Below, piece by piece: positions 34,200 through 45,275 of a DNA stretch of 52,529 bases. Within the stretch, counting starts at the first letter, position 1. Each line of letters starts with the position of its first letter. The position numbers and the translations under genes were made by a program. The stretch comes from Paramarasmius palmivorus (taxonomy: Eukaryota > Basidiomycota > Agaricomycetes > Agaricales > Marasmiaceae): assembly GCA_037176845.1 (NCBI GenBank), contig JAYKXP010000235.1:1-52529 (forward strand), written 5' to 3'. Below the pieces are notes generated by a model. The model was not told where the DNA came from. It ran no database searches and worked only from the letters and a program-made list of their open reading frames with translations.

Positions 34200-35200
34200 T
34201 ACATGAGTCAGGCTCTTCGTGGCTTTATTCGCATGAGTTGCAAACGCTCTGGACCAGAATTGGAGCATTTCGTCGGAGTTGTGGGGCTACGCACTTCGTG
34301 TAAGTGCTAACCACAATACACTGCGTAAACGATGTTACAATTGAAGACGTCTTCTGAATTTCTTAGCCTGTCAAAATACTTCATGGAGTAAATCAAGCGA
34401 GAAACTGTGACTCACAATAAGACTTGGGAAAGTTCATCACTTCAAAGCTCCATCGATGGTCTGAGAACCAAGAAACCCGATCCTCAATCTGCAGTCCATA
34501 ACCAGGTCACACGGAAGTGGTGACAGCGTCTTTGTAGGTCCCTAGAAAGTCCCGATTCGCTAAAGTAGTGAAAGTTGAGACTCCAATAGTAACACCTGCC
34601 TGCACCGTTCAAGACGTCATGTCATCGGTTACAGACACTGTAGTTTCGCTGTCAACAATCATCGTCAGCCTAACTTTGTGAGATACGAAGGAGCACATAC
34701 TAGTATTGCAATGACTCACCCAGATAATGGCCCTATTTCGGTCAGGATCCGTCTGCGCCTCGCTACTGGGGATGAAAATCGCACAAGACTTCCAATTCGA
34801 GTGAAGAGACCCCAGTATACACCTGAACTCTGACCTTGTCTCCGAGCCAAGTGTAATAGAGCCGTAAGAACTATATTATGCTTCGTCACGCGCATGATGA
34901 AGACAGCTAGCCTCTTGCGACGTCAGAGCTTATGAATAACATGCTCGGCGAAAGAATTGTTCCTATGCGCAGGAAGGGCAAGGATGTATTGAAAGACTTC
35001 TGTTCGCCTTGCCACAATCTCCATTGAACTCCCCGAGGCGGACACAGGTATATTCGGGTGTCAAGGGTGGTGCAATTGATTTTTGTTCGGAAGCTAAACC
35101 GCAGCACCAAAACATACGAGAAAGAACTAGAATGCTCCATGGAGGTCATGAAGGCCATACTAGAGGTACCACGTCGGTGAAGTTGAATGTCTGGTGACAA
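34200..35200. other. Region between MACPF and aegerolysin genes
   Basis: About 1 kb. It may hold the first exon or promoter of the MACPF gene. A short spliceable minus-strand frame (about 34615-34870, ending VTDDMTS before a stop) has no recognisable domain. No separate gene is called. Confidence 0.35.
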
Positions 35201-35212
35201 GTTCATTGAAGG

Positions 35213-35220
35213 TATTTAAA
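35213..35220 (+). promoter_or_regulatory. TATA-like box of the aegerolysin gene
   Basis: TATTTAAA lies 68 bp before the ATG at 35288 in an otherwise AT-poor stretch. Confidence 0.5.
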
Positions 35221-35287
35221 GGGAACAGCTCTAGAGAGTTTTTATCAACAACAAATTTCACAGACTCTCAAAGACTTACTCAAAGAC

Positions 35288-35780
35288 ATGGCCGACGTAC
35301 CCAAAGATCCTCGTGGTTATCCACAATGGGTTATCATCGTTATCCACAACGTTGGGAACACCGGCGTCAGGCTCAAAAACCTGGATGTTTCCTGGGGAAA
35401 GCTTCATGCTGACGGTAAGTAAATGGTGCCACCAGTGGAAAGAGACTCACTGATGTTGCATCGTAGGTAACAAGGACAAGGAGGTCAACAAAGACGCCTA
35501 CGAGGAACAAGTGATTGGTCCCGACGAGAAGCTCCAGATCAATGCATGCGGGAGAGAGAGTAGTCCTTCTGGAACAACCGGAGACTTCGACCTGTGCGAT
35601 GTTGACGAAGATGATAGGGTCATTCGTCATTTCTACTGGGATTGCCCATGGGGCGGCAGCAAGAACACCTGGACTGTTAGCGGCTCCAATTCCCAGTGGA
35701 TGGTCGAGCATAGTGGAGCCAACTTGGAAGGCGGTGCCCTCGGAACCATAACTGTCGACGTTCTGAAGAGAGGAAACTGA
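35288..35780 (+). CDS. Aegerolysin-family protein
   Basis: Two exons: join(35288..35414,35467..35780), 441 nt, 146 residues, the usual length for the family. There is no signal peptide, which is typical. The family features are visible: WVIIVIHN near the start, SWGKLHADG at the exon junction, then LQINACGR, RHFYWDCPW, TWTVSGSN and a C-terminal GALGTITVD. Aegerolysins form a beta-sandwich that recognises specific membrane lipids such as sphingomyelin-cholesterol or ceramide phosphoethanolamine, and many act with a MACPF partner to make pores. They are abundant in fruiting bodies. The divergent MACPF gene supports such a pair here. A broken copy lies 360 bp downstream. Confidence 0.95.
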
Positions 35781-36144
35781 ATAGTGGTGAGTAGTTTCCA
35801 GAGTCGGCTAGCAACAGACCACTCACCAGGAATTTATAGTGAGGAAGAAGGAACGTAGCGAATAGTCTGATATCTGCTTGTATTGTTGAGATCGAATCCT
35901 AGGACTAGGAATCGATATCATTGTCCATATGTAATCAATACTCCTTTCGTCGGATTGAGTAGAATTTCTTGAGACACCGTTGACGTTTCTCGGGTGTGAA
36001 GACCTTCAAAGAGTATTCCCAGACTGGTGCTGGGAGATGTCACGTTGTAGTTAGTGTATACGAAACGAACTATAAACCGTGAATCGCTCATCAGAACCTC
36101 GTCCCAAGTCATGAACGATACTAAATCCAGACGCTTACTGTTTA

Positions 36145-36602
36145 TGGGTCGTCATCATCATTCACAACACCGGGAACGGCAACGTCAAGCTCAAAAACTT
36201 GGACATTTCCTGGGGAAAGCTTCACGCTGACGGTGAGCAGATGATATCACTTATGGGAAGCAGCCACTCACTAACGACGAATTATAGGTGATAAGACCAA
36301 GGAGATCAGCAAAGACGTCTACGAGGGGCATGTAATCGGACCCGGCGAGAAGCTCCAGCTCAATGGATATGGGAGAGAGAACGTTCCTGCTGGGACAACA
36401 GGAGAATTTAACCTGTGTGATGCCGATGATAATGACAAGCGTATTCGCCATTTCTACTGGGATTGCCCTGCGCTCGGTCAGATGAACACATGGACTGTCA
36501 GCGGCTCCAACTCCCCAGTGAACGGTTAAACATGAAGGAGCCAACTTGGAACATGGTGCCCTTGGAACCATCACTGTTGAGGTCACGAAGAAAGGAAACT
36601 AA
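36145..36602 (+). pseudogene. Broken second aegerolysin copy
   Basis: Both exons of the aegerolysin are recognisable (about 36145-36233 and 36289-36602, with the intron in the same place). Two defects are visible. The first conserved codons have no in-frame ATG before them, because a stop lies upstream and the start region is not conserved. Near 36513-36516 a run of four C replaces the three C of the intact copy, shifting the frame to a stop at about 36527. The downstream part stays similar to the real C-terminus, so decay is recent. It is likely a tandem duplicate of 35288-35780. Confidence 0.85.
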
Positions 36603-37195
36603 ATAGCGGTGAGTACGACCCAGAGGAAGCCAGCAATATATCACTCACCAAAGATGATTCAGAGCGACGATCATGGCATGTATCTGATAATTTGAAGGTA
36701 CCTGTGTACAGAATATGTCAATCACAATGAAAGTAGTTTGTGAACAAAAATGTCCTGACATTCTCCGTACATGACTGGTTTCATCGTCATCCCAGACGAT
36801 AACGCGCCGCTAACCGTCGTATGCCCCCAACAAAGACAATGAATACCAATAACCCCAGTATTTTGGCCTCAAATGCCCCAACAGCGTGTATCCAGCGCGA
36901 GTTCTATATCCTCTTCCTCTTCCTAGTTTCCTGCCCTTCCCAGGTATTATTCCACCGTCTTGCACGTTCTCCGTTCCTCGGGGTCTAACTTGTGTTGCTC
37001 TCGTCATTGGTCTACATAACAATACTTCAGTTTTGATGAATGGTCACCCAAACGAACAACACACCCGCAAAGTACAGAAGACAGCTTGCATCGACCATGT
37101 GCTTCTTGTTCATCCTCGTTTCGACTCTTCATTTGTTTCAACGTTGCGTTGAGCTGCGCCTTTCTCGCTCTTGGTATCGAGTAGCATGCGCATGT
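36603..37195. other. Intergenic, no gene recognised
   Basis: Short overlapping frames only. No splice-consistent coding or repeat structure was found before the inverted-duplication arm begins near 37195. Confidence 0.4.
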
Positions 37196-39222
37196 TGATG
37201 CGACGGCGAACGCGCCAGCAGGAAAGAGATTCAACCTTCCGAATTCTTTAACGCGTGGGGTTATTCATAGATCTTGGAACCATCTTGAAACCATGTCCAA
37301 CGTATCGACCAATCCTGTACGCATTTGGTTGAACTGATAACCGAAAAAAAAGCAATGAGCCGTCTGAGCTGAAGCGAAAAACCTGAAATTACGCACAGAG
37401 CCAAACCGGTCCTTTGCCTTCCAAATATACATCGTCCTAAATCTTTATTCGCTCTCCTAAAAAGTTCCTGCGTTCTAGCATTGGTGAAGAGCTGAGAGGA
37501 TTGCTGCAAGTTAAGGATCGGGTCCACATGATCATGACGGTTCCGCGTTGAGTCGCGGCCGGCCCAGGGTAACATACTTAGCTTTTTCCGCGAACACCAC
37601 TCCTTGTTCACTGTTCAGTGAGTAGCAACTCGATATAACCTTTAATTTCTTGCACTCATACCCTTTAATAGCACTCTACAATGGATGCCGCCCTCCAAGC
37701 TGGCGACAAGTCTCAGTACCACTCTCCACCGAACGATGAGGACAGTCTAAGCACCCAAGAGACTCCTATCCTTGGTAAATTGAACGACCTATTGAGGTCA
37801 CCCTATCCACCATCTCACGCAGATATTCAACAAATTCATTTATATATCGAACGCGAATCGAATCGATGCAACCAGGAGATCGCATTGGAACATCTCGAAC
37901 CCTCGACACATATCGAGCTTTGCCGTAGCTTGCTTGCCCCAATTCGGAGATTACCAAACGAAATCCTCGAGAACATCTTCGCTATGACTTGCCTCTCAGA
38001 ACACGGCTGTTATTCCCTCAGAGTTTACGATGCACCCAAACACGAAAGAAAGTTACCACGCATCGCACCCACATTGACGCTTACACACGTCTCCTATCGC
38101 TGGAGATTGCTCGTGAATGCATCTGCAGGATTATGGTCATCAATCAAGGTCGAATTAACAGCCCGAACCAAGGGTAGAATGAATATCGAACCCCTGCTGG
38201 ACCTTTACCTCACAAGATCGAAGGAGTACCCGCTAGATTTACGGTTCTGGCAATATCCTGGATGCGACGACACCTTGATAGCCAGTATGATTTGTCCACA
38301 TATCCCACGCATCACACGACTCGATCTTTGCACCGAGACTGAGGATAGTTCCATTCCTCTCCACGTCCCGAATCTCGATCAGCTTTGGGACGCCTTCCGA
38401 ACGAAAGCACCTAGGCTTTCAACTGTTAAGATGGTTTATGTCCTCGGGTGGTTCAACTGGCTCCCGTATCACCAGTTGGTGAATCTGGAGATCCGAGAGG
38501 TGTATGATTGCAGCGATCTGATTCGATTGATTCAGCTCTGTACTCGCCTCCACACCTTAAAATTATCCATGCGGTCCAGGGTTACTTATACAGATCTTCG
38601 GATCGAAGTACCTTCTGTGCGCAGTCTCTCCATAGCTGTAAACGAGCACCTCCATACCTCCCTCATCTCCCAGCAACTCGTATTCCCCTCGCTGGTCTTT
38701 CTTGAGATCTCTCTCTACCGCACTACAAGTCTCGTGCCTTTGATTGGCGCATGGCACCATCTCCGAGAACTCGTGCTGGAGACATTTCCCAAAATATCGA
38801 CCATGGAACTATGCCTGTTCCTTGCATCTTGTCCTGAACTCTCCAAACTTCGATTTGCATTATCGGAAGTATGTGGATGAAGAAGAGAGTTTGACGTACA
38901 AGCTTTTCAAGGCGTTATGTCACGCACCCACTGAGCAGGTCTCTGAAGTCGTAGCACCCCGTCTGACAGAGTTGAGAGTCTACGAAAGGAACTCGTTGAT
39001 TAGTTCAGAGATGGCCAATACCCTCCTGGACATGTTGGAGACGAGAATCGCAGCACTGGATGATGACAATCGTTCGAAGTGGGACATTGGCGTCGAAAAA
39101 TTGTGGGAATGCACGGAAGACGTTGTGGAGGCGTTTCATGCAAGACAGGAGAGCCTCGGGAAAAGAGGATTAGTGTGTAGTATCAAGTGGGCGAAGGTTG
39201 TTAAGGAGTGGGATCCGTGATG
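37195..39222 (+). repeat. Left arm of a large inverted duplication
   Basis: The plus strand here matches the minus strand of 41117-43290. The similarity begins near GATGCGACGGCGAACGCG (right arm GATGCGACGACGAACACG), runs through ACGCGTGGGGTTATTCATAG, and covers the F-box gene. The arms are diverged, with small indels, so the duplication is not brand new. The site GGATTGCTG at 37498-37506 is single here and is split by an insertion in the other arm. Confidence 0.85.
37681..39220 (+). pseudogene. F-box protein, left inverted copy, frameshifted near the C-terminus
   Basis: An uninterrupted frame runs from the ATG at 37681 to a stop at 38880 (399 residues). The C-terminal third continues in another frame to the stop at 39220 (YKLFKALCHAPT.. 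to IKWAKVVKEWDP). Both parts align with the right copy, so one gene was split by an indel at about 38845-38875, where this copy is roughly 20 nt shorter. The F-box region reads LRRLPNEILENIFAMTCLSEHG-like sequence near residue 88, after a coiled, polar N-terminus. It then has VSYRWRLLVNASAGLWSSIKV and leucine-rich segments. It could still act as a truncated F-box protein. The substrate is unknown. Confidence 0.8.
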
Positions 39223-39297
39223 TCCGTTATATCCGTTATGGTAGCGTTCATTTCTGCGACAAGTACGTACCGGGGACCATCCCACTGCCAAATGCTA

Positions 39298-39672
39298 CAG
39301 CGCTTGTAATAATTCTAGAATAGTTTTCAGGTTTTACGTCCTTGCGCCTTTGTTGACGACAAACAAGGATGCTACCAATTCCGGAAAGGATGGCGTCATT
39401 GGTCCCACCGAAATACCATGCCTCCCAACTGGCAACCGCCTGCGACGACCATCGACATTGCCTTTATGCAGCCCACCAAGCCCCGGAAGACCCAGAATCC
39501 CTTCAGCTTGTACAAGACTGAAACCAATATGTCTTGAATGGTCCAAATGTGAAGCATAGCGGGAGGCGCACAAGTGTCGGGATCCCGACTGGTGGGGCGG
39601 GTTTTGTTTACCATAAACAAAGGCGCAATGGGGCAAAAGCTGGTAACTATTCTACAATTATTACAAGCGCTG
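39298..39672. mobile_element. 375-bp MITE with TA target duplication
   Basis: The ends are inverted repeats of about 30 bp: CAGCGCTTGTAATAATT(C/G)TAGAATAGTT, reading in from both sides. TA flanks each side (39296-39297 and 39673-39674). TA duplications and CAG-starting ends fit the Tc1/mariner/pogo group. No transposase is encoded, so it is non-autonomous. It lies in the spacer of the inverted duplication and is absent from both arms. Confidence 0.8.
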
Positions 39673-40317
39673 TAAGCACTTGGCTGTAGCTAACAACTGG
39701 AGAAAATCCATATATTAAAGGGAACATGAAATGTACGGTAATAGACAGCTCGGTAAACAAGTGGTAACTCGAAAGTTCCCAGAGCATAGCACAACTTACA
39801 AGCAGGTGAGACGTTTCAGCCAACTTTTCGATGTCTAGAGTCTCTCAATCCACCGGAAAGACGAAGAAGGTACGGCATGCTATTCAGCTTGTCTCCTTGA
39901 GTTCAGGCAAACTAGTTGACTCCCTCGTTTGACAACCTAAAATGTACCCGTTTCATGATCTCTGTATGCAATATCTCTTCTCCCAAGAATTCAGCAGTGT
40001 ACCGTAGCCTCTGTGAGTCATCTCCGCTAGTAGTTTGTGTTGCTGTCCGTTGATAGTGGTGGTTAATTGATGCAGTCACCGGGCGCTTAGCCGCTATTCT
40101 TGGGTTTGTCGTTGACCATGACGACCACGACGACCTCGGCGCTGTGCATGACCTGCACCTCCTCCCATCTCTCGCGTATTTGGATCCTGTTATCAGTGGA
40201 GAGATACCCAGTATGACACGAATCTCCGCATGCGCCCCTGTCGCCAGCACGCTTTCCTAGCCCCTCAGTGACAGCGCCCTTTCCTACACCACTACCATTG
40301 TCAACTTCACGAAGCCA

Positions 40318-40784
40318 ATGAAAACCCTCGCCGAAAAAGATATGCAACTGGAAGTAGTGGTCCACAAGACCGAGTCCGAACCCTTAATCGCGAAGAGAGA
40401 TCCAAAAGGCAAAGACATCAGAGGTGAGCCGACTCGTCTTCCTCAATTCCAATTACTCAACTTGAAACAGTACCATTCCTCTACATCCTAGGAACCTCCC
40501 TCTGCCTCGTCTCCATCGTACTCATCCTTTACGCCCCAAACACCTCCATCCAATTCATACTTTTAACTTCAATCCAACTCTGGTTTACGACGCTCACCTT
40601 CAAGGATCCCATCCCAATCGCCACAGGATTCCTTCTATCCCTCCTCGTTATGGGGTTATCCCTCCCCGCTTGGTTCGGTGTCCATCTCGACATCTACGAC
40701 GCATCAAAATCGACTTGGCAAGCCGTTCAACTGGGCGCTGTGATGCTTACTTTGGCTAGGGGGTGTTGGATTTTGAGTACTTGA
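40318..40784 (+). CDS. Small four-helix membrane protein, hypothetical
   Basis: Two exons: join(40318..40423,40471..40784), 420 nt, 139 residues. Exon 1 is hydrophilic (starts MKTLAEKDMQLEVVV); exon 2 holds hydrophobic stretches LYILGTSLCLVSIVLILY, FILLTSIQLWFTTLTF, ATGFLLSLLVMGLSLP and LGAVMLTLARGCWILS. The 47-bp intron has GTGAGC..ACAG borders and a phase-1 junction. Size and layout resemble the membrane proteins at 23.9-25.3 kb, but clear sequence similarity is not visible. Family unknown. Confidence 0.55.
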
Positions 40785-41116
40785 GTTCGGAGGTTCTTTT
40801 CGTTCGAGTTGTTGTATAGGCGCATATTGAAGATTTAGGTGAACACCCTGATTAATCGCCCGTTTCTCCATACGCTAACCAACGACCAATGGCAACAGAT
40901 AACCAAATCTTGAACTTGGTTCATTGAGATCGGGGGGTAGTTTGGATGAGGAGTCAAAGGCCCAGGAGGCATAGTGTCGTACAACCATCTTCTCGGTGCA
41001 CGTCTTCGGATGTAGACGAATAACCACCGTATACGAAGCACTTGTACTATCATATTGCCACTGGTCAATGATATACACCTTTTTGACACCACTCAGATTC
41101 GTTAACCCTGACATAA

Positions 41117-42710
41117 TCAACAATCTTCTTCAATATAAACCCTCGCCCACTTGATCCTACACACCACTCCCCTTCTCCCCAAGCTCTCAAGCCTCGCATT
41201 CAACGCCTCCATCTCATCTTTCGTGTGTAACGACAATACCCTGAAACCCATATCCCATGTTGAGCGAGAAACCGGTGCACTGTTATCGATTCTCGTCTCC
41301 AACATGTCCAGAAGAGAATTGACAGTCCCCGCATCGACATATGAATCTTGTTCAAGAACGCTCAACTCTGTCAAACAGCGTAACACGACTCCAGAGTTCT
41401 CTGGGGTAGGTGCCTGACATAACATCTTGAGAAGGTGATACGTCAAAGTCCTCTCGTTACACGGTCCTCCCAAATCCACAGAGAGATCCAAGCAACATGC
41501 CTCAAGCTCAGAGAGCTCGGGGCAGGATCTAAGGAGCCTGCAAAGCTCGGTAGCCATGCTTGTGCGATATTTACCGTACCCCTTGAACACTAACTTTCGG
41601 AGATTGCGCCCACTGGCAGCAGCTGTCAAAGGTGCCAGGGATATTCCCATCGATCCGCATGTTGAGATCTCGAGAGAAACCAGTGAGGGAAACCCGATGT
41701 ATTGAGAGATGAAGGAGAGTTCCTTAGAGTATACACCCACGGAGAGATGGCGCACAGAAGGTGCTTCGATCCGACTCGGAAGGTTTTTATTCGTGTGGGT
41801 AGGATTGGCGAATATGGATAATTTCAAGGTGTAAGGTGTGGAGGTGAGTACAGAGCTGAATCGATCGAATCAGATCCATGCAATCATACACCTCTTGGAT
41901 CTCCAAAGTCGCTAGCTGGTGATATGGGAGCCAGTCGAACCCGTCGAGGGGATTAACCATCTTGGCGGTTGAAAGCCTAGGTGCTTTCGTTCGAAAGGCT
42001 TCCCAAAGCTGATCGAGATCCGGGACGTAAAGAGAATCAGAGCTGTCCTCAGTCTCGGTGCAAAGATCGAGTTTTGTGATACGTGGGATTTGTGGACAGA
42101 TCATACTGGCTATCAAGGTGTCGTCGTATCCAGGATATTGCCAGAATCGTAAATCTAGCGGGTACTCCTTCGATCTTGTGAGGTAAAGCTCTAGCAGGGA
42201 TGCGATATTCATTCTACCTTCGGTTAGGGCTGTTATTTCGACCTTGATTGATGACCATAATCCTGCAGACCCGTTAACGAGCAATCTCCAACGATAGGAG
42301 ACGTGTGTAAGCGTCAATGTGGGTGCGATGTGTGGTAATCTTTCGTGTTTGGGCGCATCGTAGACTCTGAGGGAATAACAGCCGTGTTCTGAGAGGCAAG
42401 TCATGGCGAAGATGTTCTCGAGGATTTCGTTTGGTAATCTCCGAAATGGGGCGAGCAAGCTACGGCAAAGCTTGATATGTGTCTTGGGTTTGAGCTGTTC
42501 CGATGCGATTTCCTGGTTGCATCGCTTCGATTCGTGTTCGATATATGAACGAATTTGTTGAATATCTGCGTGAGATGGTGGATAGGGTGACCTCAATAGG
42601 TCGTTCAAGTTACCAAGGATAGTAGGAGTCTCTTGGGTGCTTAGACTATCCTCATCCTTCGGTGGAGAGTGGTACTGACACTTGTCGCCAACTTGAGGGG
42701 CGGCATCCAT
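41117..42710 (-). pseudogene. F-box protein, right inverted copy, broken by a 7-bp tandem duplication
   Basis: The ATG at 42710 opens a frame of 307 residues to a stop at 41787. The remaining 200-odd residues continue in another frame to the stop at 41117 (end RIKWARVYIEEDC). The break is exact: AAGGTGT occurs twice in tandem at 41826-41832 and 41833-41839, while the left copy has it once; removing one unit lines the copies up. The F-box part (LRRLPNEILENIF) and the leucine-rich part are as in the left copy. This copy keeps the region that is deleted near 38850 in the other, so the two lesions are independent. Confidence 0.82.
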
Positions 42711-42909
42711 TGTAGATTGCTATTAAAGGGTATGAGTGTAAGAAATTAAAAGTCATATCGAGTTGCTACTCACTGAACAGCGACAAAGAGCCAAATAAGG
42801 GGTGGTGACCGTGGAGTTGGCGGAAAAACCTATGTTACCCTGGGCCAGCCGCGACTTAACGCGGAACCGTCATGATCATGTGGACCCGATCCTCAACTTG
42901 CAGCAATCC

Positions 42910-43008
42910 TAGCCTGGCTAGCCTGGCTTTATTCACAGAAGATAGTCGTTCTGTGTACGTTGAATTTTGGGTAGCATGGACCTACCCCCCGCCCCGGGTA
43001 CCAGGCTA
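42910..43008. mobile_element. 99-bp miniature element with 9-bp target duplication and known empty site
   Basis: CAGCAATCC is repeated at 42901-42909 and 43009-43017. The insert begins TAGCCTGG and ends CCAGGCTA, an 8-bp inverted repeat. The left arm of the inverted duplication has the uninterrupted site (37498-37506, opposite strand), which proves insertion after duplication. The TAG start and the 9-bp duplication recall the element at 7048-8418. Confidence 0.85.
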
Positions 43009-43290
43009 CAGCAATCCTCTCAGCTCTTCACCAATGCTGGAACGCACGAACTCTTTGGGAAATTGAATAGAAATCTGGGACGATGTAACAAAGAACTGGT
43101 TTGGGTCGGTGCGTAATTTCAGTTTCTTCCTTCAGCTCTAGGCTCATTGCTTTTATTTTCCCGGCTATAGTCCCGAATGCGCACAGGATTGGTCGATACG
43201 AGGGGCATGGTTTCAAGATCTATGAATAACCCCACGCGTTAAGGTTATCGGATGGTTGAATCTCTTTCCTGCTGGCGTGTTCGTCGTCGC

Positions 43291-44276
43291 ATCAACGTGC
43301 GCATCACCAGTGGCTCTCTGAGCCTCCCAGGCTCTGCGGTCATCTTCACGATAGATGTTGATATTGATTGCTTGACCATTTTCCTGGCTGATGCCTCGCG
43401 GACTCTGTTGCAAATCCGACAAGACCGAACCTTTAGGTATGCTATGGTACTGGAAAGTATGCATGAACTCACATAGTATCTCAGGGTTTTATTAGGTTCT
43501 GACTCTGAGAATCCTTGCGGCGAAGTCGGTTACATGGGGGTAATCCCTTGACAGGAAGTCGGTTACATCGGTAACCCCATATTCCAAATTGGTGTATACC
43601 AACAGGCGCTTTGAATGGAACGCCATGCTACCCTTCGAAGCCGTAGATGTGGTTGCCTTGGTGATGGAGGGATTTAATCTCGAATGAGCAGCTTTTGGTT
43701 AGCTTTGAGTACAGGTGAGAAGTTCTCGTTCTGGGGAAGGAAGAGCTGAATATTCATGGATTTACAGGGACCGGGCACTGTCAACACCTTATGAATGATA
43801 ATTAAGACGTTGTCGACCTGTTGATTCGCCCCCTGATGCGGTGAGATGTGACTGCGAAGCGGGGTCGTTTAGCGCATGCGGCACACGTTTTTTGATGCGT
43901 AGCAAGTCGCCGCTGCCGTCGTCGCGAAGTCGAATCCACAGTCACTGCGCATTTCCTTCTACACGTGGACGGAAACATAGAAACTAGAGCCTATCAGACT
44001 CTCAAAGCCACTGGCTCGGTCTTCGCTTTAAATAAAACCGAATTCAACCGAATCCGAAAGCGGATACGAAAATGACCGCTCTCGCTATAATACGCCGATG
44101 CCTCGGTTCAGCTCGGTTGTAAAATTGTTACCTGTCGAAGCACACCTCGCTTATTCCCCCCAAGCGCTGGACTATAAAGGTGTGCAAGAAACGCGTCGGT
44201 TACGTCAGGAGAGCCCATTTTCCCTTCAGAATCACATTAACTGGTTCTCTCTCACCCACACCCAACCACCCAAGCC
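43291..44276. other. Intergenic, no gene recognised
   Basis: About 1 kb. A direct repeat AGGAAGTCGGTTACAT/GCGAAGTCGGTTACAT occurs near 43520-43572. A short minus-strand frame (43213-43464) shares a peptide (AHVDAT..APAGKRFN type) with the left arm, so a small exon may exist, but I could not build a gene. Confidence 0.35.
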
Positions 44277-44816
44277 ATGCCCGAACAACTAACAACCCGC
44301 TTCGAATTCGACCAGCTCGTTTTCATCCTATCCTTCCTATCCGCAATCCTCTCTACAGGCGTCTTCGTCCTAGCCTTCCTCATCAACTACCGTCGAGCCT
44401 CCGTCTTCGTCGTTCCCCTCGTATTCTCCCTAACTTTAGCCTTCTTCATAACCATCATCATCCTCCGAACACTCCACCTCCGAAGATGTCGTCAATCGAA
44501 TAACCCAAAGATGAAATTGGAAGTATGTTCGCCGATGTACGCAAGGAGGAGTATCATCTGCGCGTGGATCGTAGCAGCGCTTTGGCTTTGTCCAATGGGG
44601 TTGATATGGTTACAGAGGTTTCCGGAGACGACGAAGACGTGGGAACAGACGAGTGGATATCTGTATGGGCAGTTGTTTATGTCGTTTGGGAATGTGGTAG
44701 TTGTTGGTGGGATTGCGATTATGTTGGGCAAGGGAAGGAGGCAGTGGGAGGAGCGTGCGCAGGCGCAGGTACAGGCGCAAGGGCAGCCAAGTCGATCTGC
44801 GAAGGAGATGGAGTAA
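44277..44816 (+). CDS. Four-helix integral membrane protein, hypothetical
   Basis: Single exon, 179 residues from the ATG at 44277. Hydrophobic segments: LVFILSFLSAILSTGVFVLA, VFVVPLVFSLTLAFFITIII, IICAWIVAALWLCPMGLIW and LFMSFGNVVVVGGIAIML. The short loops are basic (LRRCRQSNNPKMK) and the C-terminus is hydrophilic (QAQVQAQGQPSRSAKEME). Such four-helix proteins are common and unnamed in Agaricomycetes; function unknown. No introns, unlike its neighbours. The 400 bp downstream have small frames I do not support. Confidence 0.65.
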   Translation: MPEQLTTRFEFDQLVFILSFLSAILSTGVFVLAFLINYRRASVFVVPLVFSLTLAFFITIIILRTLHLRRCRQSNNPKMKLEVCSPMYARRSIICAWIVAALWLCPMGLIWLQRFPETTKTWEQTSGYLYGQLFMSFGNVVVVGGIAIMLGKGRRQWEERAQAQVQAQGQPSRSAKEME

Positions 44817-45275
44817 GGTGTTGGTTGCGCAAGTGAGTGTTTTGTGCATGTTTGGGGAAACACGCTAACTGGGGGTTTGTTTTAGGGCTTGGGTGGCATT
44901 GTGGTATGGGATTGTCGTTTAAGGGTATTGCTTTGGGTGTCGTGTGTGTGCACTGTGGACTTTTTTCGTTTTGGCTTTCTTGGCAGTTTGGATATGTTCC
45001 TAAGCCTATACCTTTCCTTGTTTCGGTTTTCGTTCTATTTGAGTTTGAATTCACGATGTTCACGACGTCAGAGCGACTGAGGGCAATACACATGCTGAAT
45101 CTGCCAAAACCTGGCCAAAACACTAATAGAAGAGCCCGTCAGATGGCTCATGACCGAGCCGTCATCGACACCATCAGGAAGTTTTCCGAGAAGATTCTCT
45201 GTTAACGGTACATATATCTCTCATACAAATGGGATGTTACAAAGAAGTCCATGTTGATCTTGTGCTTTCTTTTCT

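Larger units (their letters stand above)
41117..43290 (-). repeat. Right arm of the inverted duplication
   Basis: Reverse-complement match to 37195-39222, with the spacer 39223-41116 between the arms. It includes the second F-box copy and the 99-bp insertion at 42910-43008. Transcripts through both arms could pair. Confidence 0.85.

Noticed and set aside
39334..39636. Frames of 70-100 codons inside the 375-bp MITE
   Set aside because: They lie wholly within a non-autonomous element and do not resemble a transposase.
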